DNA of 64,000 nt from assembly GCF_037975245.1 (NCBI RefSeq), contig NC_092568.1, positions 6,794,501 to 6,858,500 of the forward strand, given 5' to 3'. This DNA comes from Apostichopus japonicus (taxonomy: Eukaryota; Echinodermata; Holothuroidea; Aspidochirotida; Stichopodidae). The number at the start of each line of letters is the position of its first letter. The first letter of the stretch is position 1. The translations under genes and the position numbers were made by a program. Shown piece after piece: positions 24,701 to 39,489 of this stretch. Below the pieces are notes generated by a model. The model ran no database searches, had not been told where the DNA came from, and saw only the letters and a list, made by a program, of their open reading frames with translations.

Positions 24701-27700
24701 CGACATCACATCGTATTCATAGCCCATAACATTTTAAAAGACGCTTTGTAAGGGGGTTGTATGCAACACAGTAGTATGCATTGCATGATGTCTAGGCCAG
24801 CACATACCTGTATGCCACTGTAGCTTGTCTAAGTACTGCTAAATTTCCCACTTCCGAATTTGACAATCATTCTGTTGTTGTAAATTAGTTCCATCATTTG
24901 ATATTTCTTTTGTGCATATGATAGACCTAGCACTATAGGCTTGCGTGTGTTGTCAGGGGTCATTATAGCTAAGTATTGTGTGTTCCCTAACAGGTATCTT
25001 AAAGTACATATTTTCATGGAGGCCTGCAGACAACTTTTTTAAATCCTAGCAGCAACACTGTATATTGTGTATGGGTCATGTGTGGTATATGTATGTTACT
25101 TTCTCCGTTTTCCTTCTCAAGATGTTTACTTTGCTGTTTTAGGGAATTTCAATCTCCCCTTTACTCCACATTGGTCATTTAATCATATTTTTGTTAAGGT
25201 TCTAGCCACAGTTTGTTGTTCCTCTTGTAGCCTCCTGCTTCTAACTTAGTTGAAGCATGTTGTTTGCTTTCTTTTTGTTTTATCAGGACTCCTTTGTGAG
25301 CTTCAATTCTTTCCTACTTTGTTACCATGTTTGCCATTCTTTCAGTATCTCAGTATATTGTCTTCAAGCCAATTGAAGTCCATCAATTGTTTGTTGTTTC
25401 ATTCCTGGAGAGCTTGGGACAATCATGATTATTCTTAAGTGCCATACCAAAAGGGACCCCTGTCTAGTATGTCTCGAGTTTTTGCCAACCCAGTGGCAAG
25501 AGATAGACAGGTGGCTCACAGGGCAGAGAACCAATTTGAAAGTTGGCACACTTGCCTAACCCAAATAGTTCCCCAAGATTAGGTGAAGGAGAAGGGAGAA
25601 GAGGTCGAGAAAGAAAGAGAGGAAGAAAGAGAGAGAAAATGTCTCCTGTGGTCCCAGCTACGTCGGAAGTGAGCATGACCAAAGGGAAGGGCAAAGGAAA
25701 AGGCAAGGCTCCAATGCGGAAGGCCAAGGTGCCTATTAAGAGATATCTGGTGCGTCTGGAGTGGAAAAAGAGAGACGAGTGGGTTGCAGAGTAACCGCAG
25801 ACAAAGCTCTGGGGCACTGAAAAAAAGAGCATCCTAATGTTCACAGAGAAAGACATCGTACATGGGTTACGCAGAGAGCATCAACGGCCACAGGGTCGCA
25901 GAAAGCAGCAACAGCGGGCAGCAGAAAAGGGGAGAACTGGTACCAGCAGGAACACAAGATGGTGGTCTACCCTTCACAGGAGAACAGAGGGTATCAGACG
26001 TGGTAGGACGATCACCAAGAGAAATCCGGTCCATGAAAAGGTCGAACACTGGGAGCCAGCAGCGTAGTGCAGCATATCCCAATAGCGGTCCCATAGAGGC
26101 TGCAGGAGATGGTCTCCTGGGTCCAACGCCATAAGAGAGACCTGTCACGATGGACATGCAATCTACTGGAAGAGAGCAAGAAAGATGCTCTCCAATCCAG
26201 AAGCCAATTGACAGCCAAATGACAGGATTGCAGGCACAACAATGTCCACATCAGCAACAGTCACAGAGCCAGAAAACTTGTACTCAAAACAGGGAGACGA
26301 TATCTTGGACTGCAGGACAACGATGCCTGTAGACACCTGTAGATGCATCCTACTTTGATAGGTTTGAAGCCATCGCTGGCCTGCGATCAATTTGCTCGGA
26401 TGTTCACAAGGTCTTTGACCTGGAGGGAAGAGAACGTGGTGTCCTCAATAAGATGGCCTTCATTCAAGGTGAAGTCAAGAAAGACCAACCTGACATTCCT
26501 AGGATACTTCCAGAAGAAACTTCATGAAGAAGATTGGAGGAGGGAGACCCTGGCAAAGTCTGACTTCAGGGGCATTAGATAGAGGCAGACACAAACCGTA
26601 TAGACCAAGGTAGAGCAGACCAGCTAGGGGCAGTCGAGTAGCTCTACAGAGAGGGTACACCCACTGATCCGGTCCAAAGATTAGCTCTAGGATGGAAAAT
26701 TCTAGCACTGTTACATAAACGGGCAGTAGTAGAGGTTCCAGAGGAGTCGGGACAACTCTTCTGGTCCTCATTTTTTATCTCAATACATTACATGTATGGA
26801 GATATTGTAACAGTAAGTGGGACTCTCTCTTCTCTTAAAAAATTTTCAGCGTCTTCAAACAAAGTTCTTTTTCTCTGGAATTTCCAGAACAAGCATATAT
26901 CATATAGGCCAACAAAAGTTACTAATTTTTATTCAATAATTTTATCTCATTCTATGACTTTTTCACGGATTTATGTCCAAATCGGGCTGAAACACAGTTG
27001 TTGCAAGCCTGTTTTGCACACGCTCCGAAACTTGTCTTATTTCGCAATCATTAAACACTTGGCAAAAGCTGTGAAATGCATTGTGGGAGCTAAGCCCATC
27101 ACTATATTTTAGTACACTGCAGCTTGGATATCGTCTGAAAATCCGTTTTAATACATATTCATAAAGCAGCAATCGAATTGCTTCAAGCAAAACTTTGAAG
27201 AAAAGAAGTTGAATATTCATTAAATATCTGTTTGCGACGATTTCGGACTCGCAATGTGGATGAAATTTGGAAATTTCTTTGCCTCGGCTTGAAAAATAAA
27301 AACGAAACGTAAGTAAAAACCTTTAATCTTTCGAATTGCACATTTTCCGTTTTCAAGAAGGTACCACCTCCATCGTCCGGTCGATGGTATAAAACAAGTT
27401 AAACAATGATTTGAGGCTAAATTCGGAGTTGTTCTAGCATTCTGGTTTGAATTAAAGTGACATTTTTAAGGTTGCTCTTGTTCACCGGCATCAACGTATC
27501 CTATCGTGGTTAATTGCATATGTACATGTATATGCACATTACCATAGTGTGTAGCCTAGGGTTATAGTTTTAAGTATTCTATAGTGCAGTGTGTTCATAT
27601 TACTGGACCGTGTGTTTATGAATTATGATGTTAGCTTTCAAGACATTGTTTACGAATACAATGTCGTTGCCTCGAATTTTGGAGTACTTAAGCAGTTCAA

Positions 27701-30700
27701 AGTAGGGTATTGTGCTAATACAACTACACAATACTAAGCCTATGCTGGTATTATTAGTTTACTACTGACTTCTGCCACTGGTGGTTGTCAGCACTGGCAA
27801 TACCTTCATGTCCAGTACATAAATAGTACTTGAAAATTAAATAAGCTTATATTAAAAAAAGTACTGCCTTGGTCGGCTCTGGTTGGTACTAAATAGTTTT
27901 ACCCTTGTGTGGTTTTATCCAGTGTACCTAGATACATAGGCCCACCTGCTAATTCTGGATAAAGTCACTGTAGGCTACATTACAGGTTGGTCGAGTCAGT
28001 GACAAGTTAACATTGGTTCTCTACCTAACTTTTTGGGCTTCTTAATTTAATTCAGTACTTTTCACGCCATTCCATTCATTGCCTTGATTTAATAAACTTT
28101 GAAAAACCTTGAAAAAACACATTCCTGTTATATTCTTTTGTTCTAAATCGCACATTCATATTCACCAGTGTGAAGAAAAATTAACAAGAAGTTCCTACAT
28201 AAGGTGTACATTTCACGTATCCAAAAATACTTTTAAATTCATCACGAAGATAAGCTGATTGATGTCTAGGAACCTGATACATAAACTATATGACCAAAAA
28301 GTCCAACAGAGACTGACCCAAGATGAAGGATACCACATAAAAAACAAGTTCTTAAATATTCTATGACATAACTAAACCTTGCAACGTCATTCTCTCGACA
28401 AACAGGCAATGAGCGCTAAAGGCAACACTTGCAGGATGAAGTGTAACCTGCAGAGACTATTCGTGGCAAAGTAGCGTAAATGCAAGTTCTCTATTTGTTG
28501 TACCATGATTGATATTGATAATTGTAGAGACAGAGCAAAGATATGAAATTAGGACTCAAAATTAGAACTTCCAGTATTGAGATACTGTGTCATTGATGCT
28601 CTTGTCCTGAGACAAAATCCTAACTAATTCTTAAAACCTGCAACAAGAACTTCGTAAAACAAAAACATTTCCGTATGGAAACTCTAACAATAATTAATCC
28701 ACTACTTAGGAAGGGCGGGGATTGTGGCATGAAGGGCAGGTGGGCGGTGATTGTGGCTATACACCAAGTGTTTGCAGATGGTTCCACCCTGGGTACCAAT
28801 AAATTGGACAACTCTTCAGGGGCATGGCCAATACCGACCAAGGTGCTTGGCGCCATCATGGAGCTTATCTATGGTGCTTCAAGCCTGGACAAAGTTACTG
28901 TACAAATTGATGTCTTCAGCCTCATTAACAACCCTGAGGAAAAAAAAACTCTGTTTTAATCATTGTAGCATAAGCAAGAAGGAGGAGCTGTCTTCATACT
29001 TTATCTACTAAGAATAATCACATTAGATTTGAGAATCACTGGGTTAGGATTGTGCCAGAGCCAGCTTTCATTGCTAAGAACCAGGTCTTATCCTTCTTGA
29101 CAGGGAATATTTTTATCCCGGAGATCAAAACAATGTTGTCTGTCACAGAGGAAAAACTTTGGTGCCTAGTTAGGGCTATCAAATGGTACTTCAAGATGAC
29201 ACAGAGTCTTAGGGAACCACTACAAATGTTTTTACCTTACCAAGTACACCATTTTCGGTGGCATGACTGACCCCCTGGTGGCTCTCAGAGGTGATCAGAC
29301 CTTGCACTCTTGGCAAGAACAGAGCTCACGATATAAGAGGGATAACAGCCTCAGTGGCATGTTTAGCTGGCGTGCCATTAGAGGATATACTTAAAGCAGC
29401 AGCCTGGAGAAAACCCAAAACAGTCTGGACTGGATAACTACTGTACAATCACTGTGTTTAAGAAATACAGCAGCAGACAGGGATTTGTAGTACAGTTTCA
29501 TAGCAGTTAATTGTGATTTTTAAAACTGTCAGTTATACAGTTGATCACTGCCTTCAGAATGTAGGATAGTAGTTTGTTTGAGGATTGTCCTGGTTTAGGT
29601 TATCACAGCTGTACTTAAGCAGTGTCTGTACACATTCCTGTGTCGTGATTTTTATTTTTACTGTCAGGTAATTGATCCCTGCCTTCAGAATGTGGGATAG
29701 TATTTTTTTTGAGGATAGTCCTGGTTTGTTTATACCAGCCGTAGGCAGTGTCTGTACACATTCCTGTGTTGTGATTTTTATTTTTACTGTCAGGTAATTG
29801 ATCCCTGCCTTCAGAATGTGGGATAGTATTTTTTTTGAGGATAGTCCTGGTTTGTTTATACCAGCCGTAGGCAGTGTCTGTACACATTCCTGTGTTGTGA
29901 TTTTTATTTTCACTGTCAGGTAATTGATCCCTGCCTTCAGAATGTGGGATAGTATTTTTTTTGAGGATAGTCCTAGTTTGTTTATACCAGCCGTAGGCAG
30001 TGTCTGTGCACATTCCTGTGTTGTGATTTTTATTTTTACTGTCAGGTAATTGATCCCTGCCTTCAGAATGTGGGATAGTATTTTTTTTTGAGGATAGTCC
30101 TAGTTTGTTTATACCAGCCGTAGGCAGTGTCTGTGCACATTCCTGTGTTGTGATTTTTATTTTTACTGTCAGGTTGTTAGGTTATGTTGCATGAATGTTT
30201 GATGTAGTCTGTTTTATTCATTCTGGGAGGTTACTGTTCTCTTTCTTAATTGTTGTAACAGTTCTTCCATCCTCAACTGTATCATTGAGAAATTTAAATG
30301 GAATGTTAACTTTGCAGTACCTTGTATACATCCTTGTGTCTTTATTTAATCTAGAGGTCCAACAGCTGTTGAAGAAATTTCTGTTCTTTTCAATCAAAGC
30401 ATTATACTGCATTTATGTGTTTGATTCATTCTTGATAATTTGGAAGATATGGAGTATGTATGTGACAATATAAAGAAACACTTAATCAGACATTTTGTAT
30501 TTTATATTTCTTACTCCAGGATAAAATTGATGTAACCGTTTTACGGGAAATGTTAGATAGTATCAGAAGAGAAGGAACAGAGGGAGCCCTTACAGTAAGA
30601 TCATTAAGGTAAGTGGTTTCACAACAGCAAAAAAAAACAAAAAAACATATTGCATACATACAGGATATGTACAAACAGTACCCCTGCATTGCATCTACAG

Positions 30701-33700
30701 TTTATGCCATAATACATTGCAGTGGATCGAGGAACGATTAGAAAAGAAAGAGGCACACAAAATGCTTGAAATGTATGTTATAATGGATTCTAAGTAGTTT
30801 ACCATGCCAGTCTATGTGAAAGGGAAAAGGTACACATTTATTAAACATGAACTAAAGTCTGTACTGTACAACAGTTACACTCAGCATAGAACACAGCATG
30901 AATGCCCACTGCAATTCATCTCTGTTGTGTACAAGTTGCCTCATAGCTAATTTGTGTAACAATGGCAAACAATTTCTGATCATGCAGAGGCTGGTACTGG
31001 TAACAAGGGCCCTGTGATATGCCTGGGTCATTATACATTTTCAAGAAAATGAAAACCTTCTTAGGAAAGGATCTTGCTAATGCAAATACATACTGGGAAT
31101 GCAAAGCTTGATATGCTGTTTAAACCTTCCAAAAAAATAAATATTGTTTCATGCAAGTTAGCTAGTTAACATTTTAGCCTAACCACTTTGCCAAAGTCAG
31201 TTTGCAAAGGATGTTATACTTTGCGTATTTTTGAGGTTCTATTTATAACAGGATCTAAGTTAAGTCATAAAAAAGTCGTACTTATTGAAATAAAGTTTGT
31301 TATTCATATTTATTTCTTATGCTGTAGAAGTAAGTTAGGATATATAGCTTGACGTACTACAGTTATATCATAGAAACCAAGCTACAATCTTAGTCATCCT
31401 AGTGTTGCCCATGTTCATTTGAAATGATTGGTGCAACTGTTTAGTGACAGAATTTTAGTTATGACAAGTTGCTCCAAAATTATTTCTTGTCGCTGTTCTC
31501 TTTCCTGTTAAGTGTGCTCTTGTTTGTTGTACATGAAATTCATGTCTATTTTGTCATTGCCAGCTCTTTTTGTGTTATGGGCTATTGTACTGTAAAAGGC
31601 TTATCCCAAGAGGCAAATTGAAGTGAAGTTAGCAGGACTTCTGAGCTGTGTGCTTTCAAGCAAGTCTCATTATCTGTGCTTATATAATCTTGCCAGGCCA
31701 TCACCAGCAGTTAATATGTGAGCCCTCCCTTATCCACATGCAATATATATTATATATGATGTATTATATATGATGTATTATATATGATGTATTATATATT
31801 ATATATATATATATATGTATATATATATGTATATATATATATATTTATATATATATATTTATATATATATATATAGATATATATATATATACATTAGGGG
31901 TGTCCGCATATAAAGCGGGAGGCTCGGGATTTAGTAAGATTGTCCGCATTTCTCTGTTTATAGCTTTCATTTTCAACATTCTTTTAACGGGATTTTAATG
32001 AAAAATGAGATCTAGTCCTTCCAATCATATCATTTCTTGTCTTTGTATCGCCCTCAGCCTTGCCCTGTGATCAATTTTAGTTTCTGTGATAGATTGTTCA
32101 AAATGCTTGCCCGTCCTGCCAGAAAATTTGAATCTAACACTGACTTACGTCTAGATGTGAAGTCAGTGTGGCATATTGGTCAGAATCTTTCTCTAAGCTT
32201 GGCCTTGATACAATACACAGGAATGTGTACAGAACAACATATTATAAAAAATCCAAGTTAGGGAATTACTGAACATTTTAGCTCTCCAAAAGATTGCTAA
32301 CTTGCAAGTTGCAACTTCACTGAGAAATTTTCAGCTAAATCACTATTTTACTTTCAGAATTTTAACATTCCTCGCTACAATGTCCTCTTGAAACGAAGTG
32401 CCGCGATTACGTCACAACTCTCATCATCCTCCACCATTCAAAATATATCAGGTTCAGTTGGCGCGAGGTTCAAAAATTCACTTCCCCTGGATCATAGGAT
32501 GAAAAAATCCACAAACAAGGACTGTGGCAATGAAAAAATTATGGAGTTTTTTCATATACCCAATTGAATGCCACTAAAACTTCCTTTAAGTGTGCGAATA
32601 TTTATTTATTTTGGCTGGTAATTTTTTGCAGATTTCTCATGCTGCCTGACAAGGATCAAATGGAACTGTTTGCACAAGCATACAAACATACAGCTTTAAA
32701 AAAACTTGTAAGTAACCACTAAGTGATTTTTATTATAATGAGTCAATTTCTACCTTCATAACTCTATTTCTTAACAGTTCATTTGCATATCAGAGCAATT
32801 CCACGGTAACTGGCATTACACTTTCATTGTTCCTCACTCAATCCAGATGTTCTGGTTTTGATGTGAGGTAGGTGTTTCCTGCTTCATTTTTTACTCCTTG
32901 CCAGGGAGAAAGAATCTCTGCTATGGTGATGTGGTGTGTGTGTGCACTTGGTGTGTGTGTGTGTGCACTTGTTTTGTATTCTGACAGAGGACTTGAACAA
33001 GAGAATTCCAGGTCCTCGGATGTGATTTCTAAAGAATCACCACGTCCTCGGAAGAATTCTATTGTATGGGGTATTGTTAAGGTTAGGTTACGTGGATTTG
33101 AATAATGGAAAATACAATGGGTCCTCGGTCTGAATGTAAAACAAACGTGCGTGTGTGTGTGATGCCTTGGCTTGGAAATACAAGCTCAAACATTATGTGG
33201 TGGGTGAACTTCATATTTAGTACGTACAGTAGGTGTACTTTATTGAGTAGAAAAACCATGTTGTTTTCTGTGTCAGTCACAATTCATTTGAGGTCCAACA
33301 GAGATCAAAGTCTGAAACTATTGTAAGCACAATACTCAAAACCGTAAGATGGAGAACTGAATTTTAAGTGTGTGGATTTAACATATCGAGGAGAAGGAAC
33401 TCATTGTTTTGGTTGAGGTCAAAGTCGTTCGAATCAAAAGAGGTCAAATCCATAAAACTTGTAAACCTGTTGACTCACTATGCAGATGTTGTGTGCATTT
33501 GTAGTGGATGGATGCACTTTCGGAGTAGTAAAACTACTGTTTTCTGTCTAGGTCTAATGTCATGTGAGGTCGAAGTGTGAAAACTTTGTAATAGTGATAA
33601 CTACGAAGTTGTAGCCTCGATTTACGTCATACTTGGTATGCTGGTGCACCTTGTTGGGAAAAACGTTTGTTGTTTCTTCTGCACAGTTTAAATGTCATTT

Positions 33701-36700
33701 GAGGTCAACAGAGGGGAATGTCTGTAAACCTTTCAAACAATCTATCTTTAAAGGGTTAGCCTGGATGTACCTCATACTTAGTACAGTATGTGGATGCACA
33801 CTATATTGCACCATATTGAGTACAAAAATGTTTTATTTCCTGCAAAGTTCAAAGGTCATTTGGGGTCAACAGAGGTCAAAGTCTGAAAACATTGTTAGCG
33901 CTCCAACTGAAAATGGAAAGCTTGAATATACATGGATCCAACTCAATGAGTGCAAGAACCTCTTTGTTTTGCAAAGGTCAAAGGTCATTTGAGGTGGTCA
34001 GTTGTCAAAATGAAAGTCAAAGGAACAATGTAGGCTGGCATCAAAGACAATTTATATTATTCAGTAACCTAAAAACTCTCTAATATTCGATTTTAAAGTT
34101 AACCGCTTCTTGTTTGACTGAATACACTTGCTTTGAAAATTGGCTTCTAAGCCCTCAACACAGTGCACAGTAAGCTGCCATTGATTACATAATACGCTTG
34201 AAATTCCATATAACAATTCCATATAATAATTCCATATATATTTTTATAACTTCCATCTTCAGAATTGGTGGCAATGATAGTTGGGTGATTGTTGGCCCAT
34301 AATGTGTAGTACCTGTATTTAGGAAAAACAAATGCTGACAAATCCTTCTGGCTTTCTATTTAAATTCCCCTTTTATTATTTGGTTACTTGCCTTAGGCAA
34401 GCAAGTAACCTAGGTGCAGTCAAGTTTGTGTGCGTGGGCATGCCTAGGCCTAACAAATGGTGACATGAAACAAAAGAAATTCCTGTCACCAGTTGTCGAA
34501 CACCAGAGAACACTAATCATCCATTGTCCAGACAAAGGGTTAGAATAAAGGGAAATTTCATCGGTTGTAGCCGATATAATAGAAAACTGGATTGTGTTCG
34601 TGTGTGAGACACCCTAGCTTGTAAACACGATATTCCAAGGTGGTTAATCTTCTCATATTTGGCATGTGGCTTCCCCATCATTAGTACAAGAACCCTATTG
34701 TTTTGGGTGGAGGCCAAAGGTCGTTTGGGGTCATCAGAGGGGAAATTGTGAAAATCTTGAGAACCTGAACATCAAAGGAGCTCATATATGCAAGGTAGGA
34801 TAGCCTTATGTAGTGTGAAGTTTTTATACAATTGGTGTAGGTCAGCATTCATTTTAAGTAGAACAATAATTCAAACATTGAAGAAAATATGCAATTTTAT
34901 TTTTAAGTGTTCTTAGTGCATTTCCTTTTTACACATCTGAAAAATAAGTCAATCTGATGTTGGGAAATGCTGTAAAATACAGCCTAACCTTGTCGATATT
35001 TTTAAAGTTTAGCATTTTGGCAAAAGCTTATGATGATCATGTGATCCACATCTACCTGTGACCTCATTAAGATGATAAAATGCACTGAGCTCCATTTACT
35101 GTACTTCATTGTACTGTACTGCATTATTTTACTGCACTGTATTGTACTGCATCATTGAACTGCACTGCACTGCATTATTGTATTGCACTGTACTGTGCTG
35201 TACTGCATTATTTTACTGCACTGTACTGTATTGTATTATTTTACTGCACTGCACTGTACTGCATTATTGTACTACACTGTACTGTACTGCATTATTGTAC
35301 TGTACTGGATTATTGTACTGCACTGTACTATACTGCACTACTTCCTTGTACTGTACTGCATTATTGTACTGCACTGTACTGTACTGCATTATTGTACTGT
35401 ACTGCATTATTGTACTATACTGCATTATTGTACTGCACTTTACTGTACTGCATTATTGTGCTGTACTGCACTGCATCATTGTACTGTACTGTACTGCATT
35501 AGTTTACTACACTGTACTGCACTGCATTGTTGTACTGCACTGCACTGCATTACTGTATTGTACTGCACTGCATTATTGTACTGCATTGTACTGTACTGCA
35601 TTATTGTACTGCACTGCACTGAACTGTACTGCATCATTGTACTGTACTGCACTGCATTATTGTACTGTTACTTCAATAAAGTCAGTTTTCACATGTAACA
35701 TATTGACATGAAGCACTGTAACTAGCCAGAAAAGGGACAATAACCTCTCCTGGAATTTGAATTTAAACGTTGAAGAGGAAGAGAGGAGATTAAAATCACT
35801 GTGTGAGACATTTATTCAATGGTCTTATAATGTGTGTAAGCTCAAGCGTAGAACATTGTGTCAGTAGCCTATACTTACAGTATCGCACACACATTGCCAC
35901 AAGCGCACCGCTGTAAAGTTGAGCTAGCAATATTGATCTTGAAGCCAAATCCGAGGGTAGCATGTAAACAAATGTGATAGGGCTCCATTGTAGTGAGAAG
36001 TATGTTAGCATTAGACCAGGTAGATCTAAATGGCCACTCCCTGGTTAGATTGACCACTCGCATGTGTTTCAAATGCTGGATTTCTGTCACATTCAATGTG
36101 ACCTTTCTTTTGGATAAATAGAAATACCAAGCAAGGTTTCTTTCTGCCTCTTCTAGTGTTTAAAAGGGTTTCTACTTGGTTTAATGTGATATTGGAATTT
36201 TTAAACTAGCCTATATTTGGGATTACTAGTACTATTATTATTGTGCCAGTTTGAGATGTAATGCCATGCGGATTCTGGTTATGTTTGCAGACTGTTATTA
36301 CGTGTCTTTCAACTCTGAAAAAGTCGTCTGCAGATGATGATGCTATTAGCTGTCTGGTTGTGGGAACGGAAAGCAAAGAGATTTATATACTAGACCCAGA
36401 GGCCTTTACTATCCTTGCTAAGGTAAGAAGTACTCAATGGATGCAGACACTGGCCTTTTTTTCCTTTGCCAAGATTCAGACAGCAAGTGTTATTTGTGGT
36501 GCTTTATGCGTTATGCACAACTCTCTTAATAAATGGTGTTTGTATGTGGTGCAGGCTACTGGTTTTAATATATTACTCCTTGGGCTGATCTAGTTTATTT
36601 GCATCTAGTGAGAGAGGTTTAATTCCTCAAGAAAATCCCATGCTATCAAAGCAGTTGTCAAAATGTTTACACCACTTTCACAGGTGTGTGTGAATTATGA

Positions 36701-39440
36701 CATTAGTTTTGGTTGCAATGAAACTTGTAAATGAAAGCATAGGATGCATGTGTGTATGCTTGTATTTGTGTTGTGCTTTGCATAAAAACATAACATTAAA
36801 AGAAGGGAAACGGGATGAATTTATTGTATAGTTTGCAGATACTCCATATTGAGTAACGAACACCATTGATTTTAGTAGAGGTCAAATATTCTTTGAGGTC
36901 AGTAGAGGTCAAAGTCGAAATACCTCAATGATGTCTCTTGAATCTCATGTATGCAGATACCCCATATTGTGTGGATGTCTGGGTGAACTAATAGATTATA
37001 ATAGCTTCAGGTAAAAGTTCATTTGAGGTTACTAGATGTAAAATAATGAAAAGCTGTGTGATCATGATTTGTCAACAAGGAACTCCAGTATGTACAAGAA
37101 ACAGTGCATGTTGTGGATGTCAAAGGTCTTTTGATTTCTATAGGAACTGTTGATTTGTTGAACTGAAAATGAAGATCCACAATTGGTTAATCTGTTAGAT
37201 ACTTTCACCTATTGTGTGATCTTGTGGTATGTTATTTATCTAATAAAGTACAACATTACAGATTAATGCTCAATGTGCTTGTTCCAATTAATTTGAATAA
37301 CATGTCAGTAGTTTCTGTTTCATGGATGAGCGGCAAACTGGAAAATGTTGATGCCTCGAGGTTCATTTTACCATCTTCTAAAGTCATATTTAAATACTTG
37401 AAATGCTTCTAAGATTAATCAAAACAAAGGCGAAGTGAGATGAGAGGCAAGAATGATGATAGGATCAAGGGCATGGAGATAAAAGTTGAGGGGTGTAACA
37501 AATTATTCTTCTACTCATTCTTCATCTGTTCAATTTAATCGTCTGTCCTTTTGTCTCTTTTAATTTGTTTGTTTGTTTTTACTCTAGTTAGCCTCTGAAG
37601 AACATCCTGCTAGGATTGAAACCTCAGGCTCTCTTACTTTCACATGTTAACCTACACAGGCTTTTTGCAGTAGATACAGTAGGCTGTTTGCTAACTGTTT
37701 TTCTCCCCATTTAAATGTTTATAATATATTCTGTTGTTTCAGATGACCCTGCCCAGTCAGCCAGTTTTCCTCAAAATCACGGGACTCTTTGATGTAGAGT
37801 ACAGAATGGTAGTCTCCTGCAGGAATGGAAACATATACACCCTCAAAAAGTAAGCACTTTTATGAACATTTGAAGGTGGAAATTAAAAGGTTCATAAAAC
37901 CCTTCAGTGGAAGCAAACACAGTTTCTCACAGTCATAGTCATAAAAGTAAACTTCAGAGGCAGATAAAGTGACACTTTACAGAAGGCAATGAGTAATTTA
38001 AATCTTTCATCTAAATGTTTGTAGGTAAGTTAAGTTTGTCATAAATTATTGATGATACTCTCTGAATGCTACAAAGTGGGTATACTCTGAAATGTCAACA
38101 TGGCATGCCTCCCTCAAATGTTTTATATGTGTCATTAATTATAACGATTCTGGTAAAAGCAAGAGTGAGTGTGTCCTATTACATCCAGTCCCTTATCTAA
38201 GGATTCTGATGAAACCACGAAAGTTAAATCCTGTGACTCACTTCCAAGATTGAGGAAAACCAGGGGAGGATGTTTTAAATTATATCCAATCCCTGTGCAT
38301 GAGGATTCTGGTAAAACCATGGAAGAATCTCATATATCCATTGACTTGTCTGTCTATATGCACACCAATCCTTCTTCCAGTCAGTACTTGTTGTTCTAGG
38401 TAAACACATATGCTTGCTTTTAGTAGGTACTTGTAAACACCAGTGCTTCCTTCAAGTGGGTACCTGCGTAAGTTTAAGCCTATACTTGAGCTTATGCTAA
38501 TGTTACTTGTGTCAACTTTGCAAAATTAACATCCAAATAGGCAAGTCTTACAAAGAAATATGCAGTAAGTTTGGTTTTGCGACATTATTAAATTAATGGA
38601 CCAATTTAGAAGTGCTATTTCATTGGAAGAAATGAAATAAGATGGCTTGCATATATGTCGTAGGTTATCAATTCGATTGCAGTTTGCAAGATTTTCTAGA
38701 TGGTGTGGTAAAAGCAAATCTCTACAGTATGTCTCCTATAGGCCTACTATTTACCACAAGCAATTCTAATTGTGGTCTAAGTGTTAATTTAAGATTGTAA
38801 CTGGTAAGTTGTTGAAACTTTTGCCATTAAAATTTCAAAATATAACCATGGAATTATGGCGGATGCCATACTGTAGATAAGTTAGAACATGAGCAGGCTT
38901 TTTAATTAAGTAAAAAATGATCACGAGGGACACAAAGGGTCACAAAAATGGCTTGAAATTATATCTCCTTCTTTATTGTTTTGGCAAAGGTTTATAGATG
39001 CAGTAAATCATGAACTGTAAATTCTTTGCATAGGATATGGTTACCAGCAAATTAGCAAGTGGACTGCTTGCTATTTTTTAAATCACTGCTAACTCAAATA
39101 TGGAACGTGATTGGATGTCACATTTTAACTCTAGATCCTCTCTAGAACCTCTAGATGTCATCTTGCTTACAACAGCAATTTAATGTTATCAAAGTATTGA
39201 GATTCAGCAGCATTGTTACTCTAGTTTTTTCAGTAGTTCTGCCTGCCTTTTTGTCTTATACTATACAAAGAATACCTTGATCCTTTCTCTGCCAAAGTAT
39301 ATATGCAGGTTGTCTCCGAAATATTTGCCAAACTACATCCCATGGGTTGGCATTCCTTCAATCATTCAATATGAATACTTCATTTAGAAAACAATATGAT
39401 TATGGGTGGGCATTCCTTCAATTTTGGTATAAAAGTACTA

Positions 39441-39489
<49 letters not shown>

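Noticed and set aside
25464-25856. 130-codon minus-strand frame in BBS1 intron 4
   Set aside because: It is antisense to a GC-richer transposon remnant. The Leu/Pro/Ser-rich composition reflects the purine-rich plus strand.
29554-30013. 119- and 132-codon minus-strand frames with repeated peptides
   Set aside because: The 126-bp tandem repeat is a multiple of 3, so any stop-free unit gives long frames. Two frames are open together and neither resembles a protein.
35109-35711. 200-, 171- and 115-codon overlapping open frames rich in Cys, Leu and Tyr
   Set aside because: They come from a low-complexity CTGTACTGCATTATTG array, three frames are open at once, and they sit inside a BBS1 intron.
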